Assembly (NCBI RefSeq): GCF_040095835.1
Contig: NZ_JBBMFT010000001.1
Span: 434,001 to 498,000 of the forward strand
Direction: 5' to 3'
Length of the DNA: 64,000 nt
Origin: Flavonifractor hominis
Lineage (GTDB): Bacteria > Bacillota > Clostridia > Oscillospirales > Oscillospiraceae
Notes under the pieces: generated by a model
The model's input: the letters and a program-made list of their open reading frames with translations, nothing else
Databases searched by the model: none
Told to the model about the DNA's origin: nothing
Shown: one piece after another, positions 33,687 through 42,171 of the stretch
How the letters are laid out: each line of letters opens with the position of its first letter
Position numbering within the stretch: position 1 is the stretch's first letter
Position numbers and translations under genes: made by a program

Positions 33687-34748
33687 TTGCCGGAGAATCC
33701 ACACCTTCGTTTTCTGCTTCGGTTGCTCTACGCCGGATTGGGTCTGGCCGGTCTTTGGGTCTGCATCCGGTTTCTTTTGCCATGGCTATTTCCGTTTTTA
33801 GTCGCGTTTGGGCTGGCCGCACTTCTGGAGCCAGCAGTCCGTCTGCTGGCAGCACGACTGCGCCTTCCCCGCTGGGCTGGCGCAGCGCTGTGCACGCTCC
33901 TGCTCTCCGTGATTATGCTGGGTTTATTGGGCCTGCTGCTGTGGAGAACCGTCTACGAGCTCTCTCTTTTGCTGGGACGTCTGCCTACCCTGCTGGCCGG
34001 GCTTCCAACACTGGCCAATGCCTTGGAAAATCAGGCTTACCGTTTTGTTATTGCCTTGCCCGTTCAACTCCAGGAATTGGCACAACAAGCCCTGGAAGAA
34101 CTGCTAACGCAGGGAATCTCACTCCCCAACCGCTTTTATGATATGCTGGTCAGCACGGTCTCACATCTTATCTCTGCATTGCCCGCTGCGATACTGAGTC
34201 TTTTTACTACCTTTCTGGCCACCTATTTTATCAGTGCCAGTCGTCCTCAGCTTCTGTCCGCCATACGTGGAAACCTCCCCGCCCGCTGGCAGGAAACGAT
34301 CGCCCTGGGCAGCGCCGGAGCAAAACGCGTGCTGGGCGGCTGGTTGCGTGCTCAGGGTGTATTGATCCTGATCACTTTTGCCGAGGTAGCAGTGGGTCTT
34401 CTGCTGCTGCAGATTGACCTGGCTTTGCTAATTGCAGGGCTAACCGCACTGGTAGACGCGCTCCCGGTATTTGGAGCCGGTGCTGTACTCTTACCCTGGG
34501 CATTTCTGGCTTTTGTAAGTGGAAAGCGTACGCTCTGCCTTGGCTTGCTGATCCTCTACGGTGTGGTAACGTTGGTACGCAATCTATTAGAACCGAAACT
34601 GGTGGGCCGACAAGTGGGACTGCCTCCACTGCTGTCCCTGCTGTGTATGTATGTCGGTTTTCAGGTGTTCGGCGTACTAGGAATGATTCTGGCTCCCTTG
34701 GCCGCCGTTCTTGCCCGCCAATTCTGGCAATCCAAACAACAGGCATAA
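33687..34748 (+). CDS. AI-2E-family membrane protein, YtvI sporulation type
   Basis: 353 residues with about eight hydrophobic segments. It starts LRFLLRLLYAGLGLAGLWV and has the AI-2E family regions ATYFISASRPQLL and the C-terminal PKLVGRQVGLPPLLSLL. In Firmicutes the YtvI subgroup is called a sporulation integral membrane protein; others are putative transporters. Start at TTG 33687 with gggaggga 6 nt upstream. Single gene with a terminator. Confidence 0.82.
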   Translation: MPENPHLRFLLRLLYAGLGLAGLWVCIRFLLPWLFPFLVAFGLAALLEPAVRLLAARLRLPRWAGAALCTLLLSVIMLGLLGLLLWRTVYELSLLLGRLPTLLAGLPTLANALENQAYRFVIALPVQLQELAQQALEELLTQGISLPNRFYDMLVSTVSHLISALPAAILSLFTTFLATYFISASRPQLLSAIRGNLPARWQETIALGSAGAKRVLGGWLRAQGVLILITFAEVAVGLLLLQIDLALLIAGLTALVDALPVFGAGAVLLPWAFLAFVSGKRTLCLGLLILYGVVTLVRNLLEPKLVGRQVGLPPLLSLLCMYVGFQVFGVLGMILAPLAAVLARQFWQSKQQA

Positions 34749-34795
34749 TAAAGCAGGACCGTGGAGCACGCTCCACGGTCCTGCTTTATTTTCTT
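34747..34795. terminator. Bidirectional terminator between ytvI-like and PBP genes
   Basis: Perfect 20-bp stem (34747-34766 / 34771-34790), loop cacg, T-rich tail. Confidence 0.9.
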
Positions 34796-37499
34796 ATTGG
34801 CCCTCCACCGGAACATAAGGTTCTTCTGAAGGGGTGGAGGAAGGCTCTGCAGATGCCGATGGTGTTGGTTCCGCAGTTGCCGTCCCCTCTCCTCCAGAGG
34901 GCGTCTCCTCGGGAGTCGTTTCTACCTTTGGATAAGTCGCCGGATTTTCCGGGTCGAAATCCTCATAGCGGGGATCGTTCACCGGCGGCCATGTGGAGGG
35001 ATCCTCAATCCGGAACTGAGACGGATCGTACTCCGTCGGTTGTTCCGGCTCCGGCTCTGGGGCGCTGGTGTGCACGGTACAGCTCCCCTGTGCCTCCAGG
35101 AAACTGTAAAGATAGACGCTGTCCCTGGCACTTACACCGCCCACGCTCTCACGTACATAGTTCAAGATTCCAATCGTCTTAACGCTGCCAGCGTTCTCAC
35201 CGTCACCACGTGGACAATAATCCCCCGCCAGGTGATACAAGCCTTCTATGGCGGTGCCATCACCGTTCAGAATCGGATCATCGGTACAAACCTCCACAGA
35301 CGTATGCAGATTGCACCGTTCCGTTGGAATGTCATCTTCAAACAAATATACGTTCTTTACGCGGCTGCCCCGCGGATCGTTGAGACAGGCATCATCTGCC
35401 AGCAGACCGCTGTCCAGACAGATGCTCACCGATTTCAGTCCACTGGGCTGGTTAAAATCCTTATCTTCCAATCCTTCATGGACTTTACTCATTACCTTCT
35501 GCCACAGGGTAGCCGCCGGGTTGCCGCTGGCACTGATACGTTCCGGCATCTCATATCCAACCCAGACCGCAGCGGTGTAATACGGCGTATATCCCACAAA
35601 CCAGCGGTCGTTGTTGCTGTTGGTGGAACCGGTCTTGCCCGCTACCGTCATACCGGAAATTCGGGCACCCGTACCAGTGGCGCCGCCATATTCTCCTTCC
35701 ACTACGTTCTGAAGCATGTCATTGATATACCAGGTCGTCTCGCTGGAGAGAACCAGATCCTCTTCCTGGTCGGTATTGTCCAGAAGCACTACCTCCTGGC
35801 CATCCACCTCCCGCGTCACTTTCGTGTAGGTACGCGGCTCAATATACACACCGTCTCTCGGGAATACGGAATAGGCTGCCGCCATATCGATTACCCGGAC
35901 ACCATCTGTCAGGCCGCCCAGTGCCAACTGTGCTGCACCCTTGTCGCTTACCACTTCACCGTTGCTCTCTCGTCCCTCTTCCAGGTTAATGTGGAACTTC
36001 TCCTCCATGAATTGGAACGATTGTTCCACACCAAGCTCCTGGAATGTACGAACCGCCACCGGGTTGGAAGAAATCTCCAGTGCCGCAGCCACATTCATAC
36101 GTCCCTTATAGTAGCCATACGAGTTAGAAGGCCAAGCACTGCTACCCAGCAACTGCACCGGGTAATCATCAAATACCGTAGCCGGTGTAATCAGTCCATA
36201 TTCCAGGGCCGGCGCATATACTGACAGTGGTTTGATCGACGAACCGGGCTGCCGGGTAGAACGACTGGCATAGTTCCAACCACGGTTGGTGGTTTTCTCT
36301 CCCAGCGCACCCGCTAACCCTACCACATTGCCATCCTGGTCAATGATCACAATAGCAGACTGGATCTCCTGTCCGGATTTACTCGTCAGCTGAAGATTAC
36401 TGCGATCGGAATAGACTTCCTCCACAGCGGATTGAATCTCCGGGTCGGCACAGGCATAAATTTTTAGCCCACCGGAAAGGACCAAGTCAGATGCCAGCTG
36501 TTCCGAGTAGCCGTACTCCTCCATCAAATCGTTCATAACATCGGTAATGACCTGCTCATCATACCAGTTATAGATCGTAGTCTCTTTTTCCTCGTTTTCG
36601 CCACGCTCGAATACCAGCTCTTCCGCCACGGCGGATTCATACTCCTCCTGGCTGATCATCCCCAGTTCCTTCATCTTCCAAAGCACCAGCTCCTGGCGCT
36701 GTTTGTTGCGCTCCCGGCCAGTAGTGACCACACCCGTATCCGGATTGGTCATGCGAACATTGGAATAGGGCCCATAAATGGTGGGGTTGTTGGTAATGCT
36801 GATCAGGCTGGCGCATTCCGCTAAGCTTAACTCAGAGACATCTTTGCCAAAGTAGTTTTGGGCCGCGGTAGCTACACCATAGCAGTTGTCTCCCAGGTAG
36901 ATATAGTTGAGATACCACTCCATAATCTGCGTTTTATCATAGGTGGCATCAAAATCCAGTGCCCGGAAGATCTCCAGGATCTTACGCTTGACCGTAACAT
37001 CGTCATACTGGGTAAAATTCTTGATCAGCTGCTGGGTAATGGTGGAACCGCCTTGGATATCTCCACCAGTAAACATCAGCAGCACGCCCTTAAGGGTGCG
37101 CTTCCAGTTTACACCATGGTGGGTCCAGAACGTCTCATCCTCAATCGCCACCGTGGCATTGATCAAATCTTCCGGGATCTGACTATAACTCACCAGTTCT
37201 CGATTCTCTGTGCCATGCAGTGACAAATGTTCCACATATTCGCCCGTATTAGAATCCTGATAATAAATGGTGCTTGTCAAATTCATATCAAAGTTCGCGT
37301 CCAGGCTGGCTTGTGGCAGAATGACCGTCCGAATGTAAACCGCGGCAAAGCAAACCAGGATCGCTCCTGTGATGAGCCCGATAAGCAGAAGGGTTCCCAC
37401 GACCTTCCCAATCACAGAGAGCACCATCGCTGCTGTGTTGGGCTGCTTCCTGCGCCGGTCTCGACGCGGATGTGGGTTTTGATTGGTTGTTGACGCCAA
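34794..37499 (-). CDS. Class A penicillin-binding protein (glycosyltransferase/transpeptidase)
   Basis: 901 residues. A short basic cytoplasmic N terminus (RRDRRRK) is followed by one TM helix (about 27-55). The GT51 domain has IEDETFWTHHGVNWKR and GGSTITQQLIKN. The transpeptidase has SxxK in QPGSSIKPLSVY, the SxN motif in EISSNP and KTGSTNSNNDRW. The C-terminal tail after about 790 is low-complexity, rich in Pro, Glu, Thr and Ser. It polymerises and crosslinks peptidoglycan outside the membrane. Start at TTG 37499, because ggaggtg lies 6 nt upstream; the ATG at 37538 has no ribosome site. Confidence 0.9.
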   Translation of the reverse strand: MASTTNQNPHPRRDRRRKQPNTAAMVLSVIGKVVGTLLLIGLITGAILVCFAAVYIRTVILPQASLDANFDMNLTSTIYYQDSNTGEYVEHLSLHGTENRELVSYSQIPEDLINATVAIEDETFWTHHGVNWKRTLKGVLLMFTGGDIQGGSTITQQLIKNFTQYDDVTVKRKILEIFRALDFDATYDKTQIMEWYLNYIYLGDNCYGVATAAQNYFGKDVSELSLAECASLISITNNPTIYGPYSNVRMTNPDTGVVTTGRERNKQRQELVLWKMKELGMISQEEYESAVAEELVFERGENEEKETTIYNWYDEQVITDVMNDLMEEYGYSEQLASDLVLSGGLKIYACADPEIQSAVEEVYSDRSNLQLTSKSGQEIQSAIVIIDQDGNVVGLAGALGEKTTNRGWNYASRSTRQPGSSIKPLSVYAPALEYGLITPATVFDDYPVQLLGSSAWPSNSYGYYKGRMNVAAALEISSNPVAVRTFQELGVEQSFQFMEEKFHINLEEGRESNGEVVSDKGAAQLALGGLTDGVRVIDMAAAYSVFPRDGVYIEPRTYTKVTREVDGQEVVLLDNTDQEEDLVLSSETTWYINDMLQNVVEGEYGGATGTGARISGMTVAGKTGSTNSNNDRWFVGYTPYYTAAVWVGYEMPERISASGNPAATLWQKVMSKVHEGLEDKDFNQPSGLKSVSICLDSGLLADDACLNDPRGSRVKNVYLFEDDIPTERCNLHTSVEVCTDDPILNGDGTAIEGLYHLAGDYCPRGDGENAGSVKTIGILNYVRESVGGVSARDSVYLYSFLEAQGSCTVHTSAPEPEPEQPTEYDPSQFRIEDPSTWPPVNDPRYEDFDPENPATYPKVETTPEETPSGGEGTATAEPTPSASAEPSSTPSEEPYVPVEGQ

Positions 37500-37555
37500 A
37501 ATGACACCTCCGTTTTTGCTGGAACGGTTTTCTTGCATATGCAGTCATAGGATGA

Positions 37556-37585
37556 CTTATAGGGTATTATAGCATGTCCTGTCAA
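37556..37585 (-). promoter_or_regulatory. Promoter of the PBP gene
   Basis: Minus strand: TTGACA (37580-37585), 18-bp spacer, TATAAG (37556-37561). A second TATAAT (37565-37570) with a poor -35 overlaps it. Confidence 0.7.
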
Positions 37586-37651
37586 GTTGTCCAATAGCAA
37601 GTTCCATTTTTTTACATAACTGGTTTTGAAAAAATTTGGTTCATCACACTC

Positions 37652-37680
37652 TTGCATTTTCATCTCTGAGCCGCTACAAT
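37652..37680 (+). promoter_or_regulatory. Promoter of the DUF1292 gene
   Basis: TTGCAT (37652-37657), 17-bp spacer, TACAAT (37675-37680). The start point should fall only about 15 nt before the coding region. Confidence 0.7.
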
Positions 37681-37701
37681 ATAGACGATGACAAGGAAGG
37701 T

Positions 37702-38028
37702 ATGGTGCCCGATATGAGCGAAGAATTTGGACCTGATTTTATCTCCGTCACCGACGAAGACGGCAATGAATTTGAACTGGAGCATTTGGACACAATAGAG
37801 TATAACGGCCAGACCTACATGGCTTTCTTTCCTGCTGTAGAAGGTGAGGAAGGCGAGGATGATTCTGTTAAGGATGTAGATCTGGACGAAGAATATGGTC
37901 TGATCATCCTGAAAGTAGTGGAGGTCAATGGCGAAGAACAGCTCTCCACACTGGACAGTGACGAAGAATTGGAGCTGGTTTACCAGCAGTTTATGGAGTC
38001 ACTGTTTCAGGAAGAGGATGACCAATAA
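37702..38028 (+). CDS. DUF1292 domain protein
   Basis: 108 residues (104 if begun at ATG 37714). Very acidic, with the DUF1292 core ITVxDExGxE-like ISVTDEDGNEFELEHLDTIEYNGQTYMAFFP, cited by its start ISVTDEDGNEFELE, and EEYGLIILKVVEVNGE. Function unknown; family members are small cytoplasmic proteins common in Firmicutes near ruvX or alanyl-tRNA synthetase. The start is uncertain: aagg sites lie 4-5 nt before 37702, while similarity suggests MSEEFGPDF at 37714. Confidence 0.8.
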   Translation: MVPDMSEEFGPDFISVTDEDGNEFELEHLDTIEYNGQTYMAFFPAVEGEEGEDDSVKDVDLDEEYGLIILKVVEVNGEEQLSTLDSDEELELVYQQFMESLFQEEDDQ

Positions 38029-38035
38029 AACCGTC

Positions 38036-38278
38036 TTTTAGAGGTTGTTTTCCTGCTTGGTGCGTGATGGGCTTTATTTAAACCCACATTTTCGAAACGG
38101 GATGCCCCCTCATGGCGTGGACTGCAGGCCTCCCGGCACCCTTTGCGGTGGCTGGAAGTTGGAAGCAACGAAGCGTCATGGAGGCAACCCACCTGCCATT
38201 ACGTGCAGGTTTTAAATGGGTCCGCACGGCTATAGCGGGGTTCCCCGCGGAACAATATGTTCCGCGGGGATTCTTTTT
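38036..38278 (+). ncRNA. Structured non-coding RNA candidate, possibly 6S-like, ending in a terminator
   Basis: A 240-nt gene-free stretch with no supported reading frame but many complementary segments: a hairpin at about 38067-38085 (tggg/ccca arms around atttaaa), another with arms acctgc/gcaggt near 38189-38212, and a final intrinsic terminator (stem 38242-38252 / 38260-38270, then ttcttttt). The 3' part (acccacctgc...gcaggt...tgggtccgcacggc) resembles the central-bubble side of 6S RNA by eye. No separate promoter was found; it may be cut from the DUF1292 transcript. Other RNA classes are possible. Confidence 0.42.
38242..38278 (+). terminator. Terminator of the ncRNA / DUF1292 transcript
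   Basis: Eleven-bp GC-rich stem with a 7-nt AT loop and ttcttttt tail. Confidence 0.85.
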
Positions 38279-38322
38279 CTCTGCTACTGGAGATGAATAA
38301 AGTGTAAAACCTGTTTTCGCAC

Positions 38323-38351
38323 TTGAAAGGCGCTGAACTTTCCTGTATAAT
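38323..38351 (+). promoter_or_regulatory. Promoter of the PrsA-like gene
   Basis: TTGAAA (38323-38328), 17-bp spacer, TATAAT (38346-38351). Confidence 0.82.
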
Positions 38352-38358
38352 ACTTCAT

Positions 38359-38502
38359 TGTGTATAAGAATGTCTGGCTACACCAGCCAGACATGACCGG
38401 CGCCGGCCGTCTCCCTGTTTGATGTTTGGATGTGTCAGCGGAGCAGTCAGCGGCGGGAGCCCCTGCGTTGCAGGAACAACTACGAGAGGACTGAAACAAC
38501 AA
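38359..38502 (+). other. Long GC-rich 5' leader of the PrsA-like gene
   Basis: About 145 nt between promoter and start codon. It holds a 9-bp hairpin (38371-38379 / 38385-38393) and a GC palindrome (ggcgccggcc near 38400). No known riboswitch or T-box was recognised, and no terminator precedes the gene. Confidence 0.5.
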
Positions 38503-40113
38503 ATGAGCGCATCCAGAGAAAAGAAGCGGCGCCAGAACGACCCCGCTCAGGGCCTGACGCAGAAACAGCGGAAGGAACTTCAAGAGCAGCAGGCCGCCAA
38601 GCGGAAGACCATCCTCTATACTGTCATCGGTGTGATTGTGGCTGTATTGGTGGTAATCCTGCTGGTATGGCACTCCGGTATCTTCCAACGCCGGACCACA
38701 GCGGTCAGCGTAGGTGGGCGTGATTACAATGTCACCGACGTAGAGTATTACTACCGTACAGCGCTGGTCAACGAATACTATATGTCTTATTACACCGGCT
38801 CCAGCGCTTCGTTTGATCCCCAGGGCGATCTGACCACTCAGTATGTGGATGCTGACCAGACGCAGAGCTATCACGATTATTTCCTTGAACAAGCCATGGA
38901 AAACCTGACCGAGGTCGCTGCGTTGGAAAATGCGGCAGACGAAGCTGGTTATAGCATGACCGACGAGGAAAAAGCCGATGTCCAGGAGCAGATTGACTCC
39001 ATGCGTCAGAGTGCTGAGCAGAACGGCTACACCTATGAGGGTTATCTGAAGGCCAATTATGGCAAGTATATGACTCCTTCCGCCTACAAGGCCTGTCTGG
39101 AGCGTGAAGCCCGGGTCAATGGCTTCTACAGCGACAAGTCGGACAGTCTGGAGTATACTGATGAGGAGATCCAGGCCTACTACGATGAGCACGCCGACGA
39201 TCTGGACACCTTCCAGTACCGTTACCTCTTCTTCGATGGTTCCGTACCTGAAACCACTGATGAGGAAGGCAACACTGTAGAGCCCACCGAGGAAGAGACT
39301 GCGGTTGCTATGGAGGCAGCCAAGGCTCAGGCTGATGCTTTCGTAGATGCTCTGAACGCTGCCGAGGATAAGGACGCTGCATTTGCCGAACTGGCTCCCA
39401 ACTACGTGGATGAAGAGGACAAGGATTCTTACACTGAGAATCCCGATCAGACTCTTTACACTACTGTAGGCAGCAACCTCGCCAGCAGTTACGGCTCCTG
39501 GCTGAAGGATGCCAGCCGCCAAGCCGGTGACGTAGAGGTCCTGGAAAACTCCACCGGCGACGGTTACTTCGTGGTCCTGTTCCTGAATCGTTCTCTGGAC
39601 GAAACTCCCACCGTGGATGTACGCCATATTCTCGTTCTGGCGGACCTGACTCAGGAAGATGATCCTGATACGGAAGATGTGGATGAGTCTACCGTCCCCA
39701 CTCAGGAAGCGCTGGATGCTGCTAAGGCAGAGGCTGAAGACCTGCTGGCTCAGTGGGAGAGCGGCGATAAGACCGCTGAATCTTTCGGCGAACTGGCCAA
39801 CGCTAATTCGGATGATCCCGGTTCCAATACCAACGGCGGCCTGTATGAGAAGGTTTATGAAGGTGAGATGTTTGGCGCCTTCAACGATTGGATCTTCGAC
39901 CCCGCCCGTCAGAGCGGTGACACTACCCTGATTGAGAATACTCAGTCTGGCCAGCAGGGTTGGCACGTGGTGTACTTCCAGGGTCAGAATGATCCCGTTT
40001 GGATGGGCACCGCCACTGATACTATGCGCAATGAGGATATGGTTACCTGGCTCAATGATCTAACAGAGGGTCTGGAAGCCACTCAGGCCAGCGGTATTCA
40101 GTACGTGGGTTAA
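38503..40113 (+). CDS. Membrane-anchored parvulin-type peptidylprolyl isomerase (PrsA-like foldase)
   Basis: 536 residues. A basic cytoplasmic N terminus and one TM helix (about 37-60, TVIGVIVAVLVVILLVW) are followed by a SurA/trigger-factor-like helical domain and a PpiC parvulin domain (about 365-510: VDVRHILVLADL, GELANANSDDPGSNTNGGLYE, GWHVVYFQG). It has no lipobox, so it is anchored by the helix. It probably folds secreted proteins at the outer face. Very acidic outside the membrane. Start at ATG 38503 (gagagga, a rather distant ribosome site). Confidence 0.87.
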   Translation: MSASREKKRRQNDPAQGLTQKQRKELQEQQAAKRKTILYTVIGVIVAVLVVILLVWHSGIFQRRTTAVSVGGRDYNVTDVEYYYRTALVNEYYMSYYTGSSASFDPQGDLTTQYVDADQTQSYHDYFLEQAMENLTEVAALENAADEAGYSMTDEEKADVQEQIDSMRQSAEQNGYTYEGYLKANYGKYMTPSAYKACLEREARVNGFYSDKSDSLEYTDEEIQAYYDEHADDLDTFQYRYLFFDGSVPETTDEEGNTVEPTEEETAVAMEAAKAQADAFVDALNAAEDKDAAFAELAPNYVDEEDKDSYTENPDQTLYTTVGSNLASSYGSWLKDASRQAGDVEVLENSTGDGYFVVLFLNRSLDETPTVDVRHILVLADLTQEDDPDTEDVDESTVPTQEALDAAKAEAEDLLAQWESGDKTAESFGELANANSDDPGSNTNGGLYEKVYEGEMFGAFNDWIFDPARQSGDTTLIENTQSGQQGWHVVYFQGQNDPVWMGTATDTMRNEDMVTWLNDLTEGLEATQASGIQYVG

Positions 40114-40121
40114 AACAACGA

Positions 40122-40155
40122 AAAAACGGACGGGGGCATCCCCGTCCGTTTTTCT
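40122..40155 (+). terminator. Terminator after the PrsA-like gene
   Basis: Stem aaaacggacgggg / ccccgtccgtttt with loop gcat and a T tail. Confidence 0.88.
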
Positions 40156-40169
40156 CAATGGAGGTTTTT

Positions 40170-40886
40170 ATGGACGAACGATTCCTGCGCACGGAAATGC
40201 TTTTGGGCAGGCATGCGATGGAGCGGTTGGCTAAATCCCATGTGGCCGTATTTGGCCTAGGCGGTGTGGGAAGCTGGTGCGCTGAGGCTCTGGCACGCTC
40301 AGGCGTGGGAGCACTCACCTTAGTTGACCATGATGAGGTGGGGCTCACCAACCTAAACCGTCAAGTTGAGGCCACTATATCCACTCTGGGAAAACCCAAA
40401 GCCAAGGCCATGGCTGAGCGCATCGCTGACATTAACCCGGACTGCTCCACCACCGTTCGGATAGAAAAATATGAAGCAGAATGTCGGGAATCCTTTTTTG
40501 ACACCCGGTATGACTATATTGTAGACTGCATTGATCTGGTCTCCTGCAAGCTCGATCTGATCGAGACCGCTTTGAATCGGGGGATTCCCATTCTCTCCGC
40601 ACTCGGCACAGGCAATAAGCTGGACCCAAGCCTGTTTCGAATTTCTGACCTTTCCAAGACGGAGGGGTGTCCTTTGGCTCGGGTAGTACGCAAAGAATTG
40701 CGTGCCCGTGGGATTCTGCATCATCGGGTACTCTGGTCTCCGGAAGAACCTCGTACTCCTCTTCAGCATGAAGCTCCTCCCCCCGGTCGCCGCTCTGTCC
40801 CAGGCAGTGTAGCCTGGGTTCCTCCAGTCGCCGGACTGATGATGGCCGGCGATGTGGTGCAATCGCTGTCCGGACTTGGTGTATAA
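40170..40886 (+). CDS. tcdA: tRNA threonylcarbamoyladenosine dehydratase (ThiF/E1-like)
   Basis: 238 residues. E1-like Rossmann domain: HVAVFGLGGVGSWCAEALARSG (ATP site), DHDEVGLTNLNRQ, DCIDLVSCKLDLI and LGTGNKLDPS. TcdA (CsdL) cyclises t6A to ct6A at tRNA position 37. Start at ATG 40170 with ggagg 5 nt upstream; ATG 40158 lies before that site. It ends in a terminator that overlaps the next gene's ribosome site. Confidence 0.88.
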   Translation: MDERFLRTEMLLGRHAMERLAKSHVAVFGLGGVGSWCAEALARSGVGALTLVDHDEVGLTNLNRQVEATISTLGKPKAKAMAERIADINPDCSTTVRIEKYEAECRESFFDTRYDYIVDCIDLVSCKLDLIETALNRGIPILSALGTGNKLDPSLFRISDLSKTEGCPLARVVRKELRARGILHHRVLWSPEEPRTPLQHEAPPPGRRSVPGSVAWVPPVAGLMMAGDVVQSLSGLGV

Positions 40887-40930
40887 AACATCCCTCCATC
40901 GGCAAACTAATGCTGATGGAGGGATGTTTT
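40885..40930 (+). terminator. Terminator-like hairpin that also holds the next gene's ribosome site
   Basis: Arms 40885-40900 and 40915-40930 (16 bp, perfect), followed by ttg of the next gene. The 3' arm contains ggaggg (40918-40923), the ribosome site for the TTG start at 40931. The hairpin can end tcdA transcripts and also hide that site. Confidence 0.75.
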
Positions 40931-41293
40931 TTGAACATAAAGCAAAATTTACGCGGAGCACTGGCTGGTGTGGCAGCCGGGCTAACCAATGGCTTTTTCG
41001 GCGGTGGCGGCGGCATGCTTCTGGTTCCTTTGCTCACCCGATGGTGTAAGCTGGAGCAACGAAAGGCCTTCGCCACGTCGGTGGCCATTATTCTTCCCCT
41101 GTGCGCACTCTCTTCCGCTATCTACTGGTTTCGGGGTGGTCTGGATCTCGTGACTGCTCTCCCCTATCTGGCCGGCGGTCTGGCGGGTGGTCTGATCGGA
41201 GGGAGCGTATTCCGTCGGCTGAATATGCTCTGGCTGCGCCGCGCATTTGCCCTGCTTATTCTCTATGGCGGCGTAAAGGCGCTGTTTTTCTGA
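40931..41293 (+). CDS. TSUP (TauE/SafE) transporter, half-size subunit A
   Basis: 120 residues, four membrane helices. The N-terminal TSUP signature is GALAGVAAGLTNGFFGGGGGMLLVP, cited by its core TNGFFGGGGG. Full TSUP transporters have eight helices; this is one half, with the second half encoded directly downstream (1-nt TGATG overlap). TSUP carriers export or import sulfur oxyanions or organic anions. Start at TTG 40931, ggaggg 7 nt upstream inside the terminator arm. Confidence 0.82.
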   Translation: MNIKQNLRGALAGVAAGLTNGFFGGGGGMLLVPLLTRWCKLEQRKAFATSVAIILPLCALSSAIYWFRGGLDLVTALPYLAGGLAGGLIGGSVFRRLNMLWLRRAFALLILYGGVKALFF

Positions 41294-41649
41294 TGGAGTG
41301 GCTGCTTCCATTTCTGGTGGGCACAGCCACCGGGGTACTCTCCGGCTTTGGGGTCGGAGGAGGCACTCTGCTGCTCATCTATCTGACCGCTTTCGCCGGA
41401 CTTCCCCAAACACAGGCACAGGGAATCAATCTACTCTACTTCCTCCCTGCCGCGTCCGCTGCTTTACCCGCTCATATCAAAAACGGGTACGTAGACAAAC
41501 GTACGGCATATCCCGCTATTCTGGCCGGTCTGGCCGGCACTGCGGTAGCTGCGTGGGCAGCCACCGGTCTGGATGTGGAATTGCTCCACAAATGCTTTGG
41601 CGGCTTTCTCATCGTGGTTGGGTTGCGTGAACTGTTCAGCAGGCCCTGA
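41293..41649 (+). CDS. TSUP (TauE/SafE) transporter, half-size subunit B
   Basis: 118 residues, four membrane helices, with TGVLSGFGVGGGTLLLIYL near the N terminus, the repeat of the signature seen in subunit A. The ATG overlaps the stop of subunit A (TGATG), so the two are made together and very probably form a heterodimer. Ends 7 bp from the convergent ruvX gene. Confidence 0.82.
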   Translation: MEWLLPFLVGTATGVLSGFGVGGGTLLLIYLTAFAGLPQTQAQGINLLYFLPAASAALPAHIKNGYVDKRTAYPAILAGLAGTAVAAWAATGLDVELLHKCFGGFLIVVGLRELFSRP

Positions 41650-41656
41650 GTTTCTG

Positions 41657-42076
41657 TCATCCCCTGGCCCGCTTAAAAGTCAAATATCCCTCCAGAATCA
41701 GTGTGGCTGCCACAGCGTCCACATTTTTCTTGTGCTGCTTCATTTTTTTCCCAGAGGCATGCAGAATATTGTGGGCCTCCACTGTGGTACGCCGCTCATC
41801 CCACAGCACCGGTTTACGTCCGCATGCCGCCTCTACCTGGGCAGCAAAAGCCCGGTAGAGCTCCGCCCTGGGCCCCTCGGTGCCGTCCATGTTCCGGGGA
41901 AAGCCCATTACCAGTTCGTCCACACTGTACTCCTCTGCCAGACGGACCAGCTCAGCCACCACTACCTCTGCCTTGCGGCTGTGGATCACCGTCGTATACC
42001 CGGCCAGAAGTCCTGTGGGATCAGAAATCGCTACCCCGGTCCGGGCATCGCCATAATCGATTGCCATAATGCGCAC
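41657..42076 (-). CDS. ruvX: RuvX/YqgF Holliday-junction resolvase-like protein
   Basis: 139 residues. RNase H-like fold with catalytic Asp in MAIDYGDARTGVAISD, the middle VMGFPRNMDGTEGPRA, LWDERRTTVEA and the C-terminal Asp in KKNVDAVAATLILEGYL. YqgF proteins work in 16S rRNA 5' end maturation and were proposed as junction resolvases. The start has ggagtga upstream. Confidence 0.92.
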   Translation of the reverse strand: MRIMAIDYGDARTGVAISDPTGLLAGYTTVIHSRKAEVVVAELVRLAEEYSVDELVMGFPRNMDGTEGPRAELYRAFAAQVEAACGRKPVLWDERRTTVEAHNILHASGKKMKQHKKNVDAVAATLILEGYLTFKRARG

Positions 42077-42137
42077 CTAAATCACTCCTTTTTTCCCACT
42101 ATACCGGAAAGGACGGCAAAAAACAAGCAAAAACTGC

Positions 42138-42166
42138 TTGACTTCTTTCATAGGGTGTGCTATAGT
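42138..42166 (+). promoter_or_regulatory. Promoter of rpmG-secE-nusG-rplK-rplA
   Basis: TTGACT (42138-42143), 17-bp spacer, TATAGT (42161-42166). Confidence 0.78.
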
Positions 42167-42171
42167 TCAAG

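Noticed and set aside
38284..39966. 560-codon minus-strand frame
   Set aside because: Antisense shadow of the PrsA-like gene, whose promoter, membrane helix and parvulin domain are clear.
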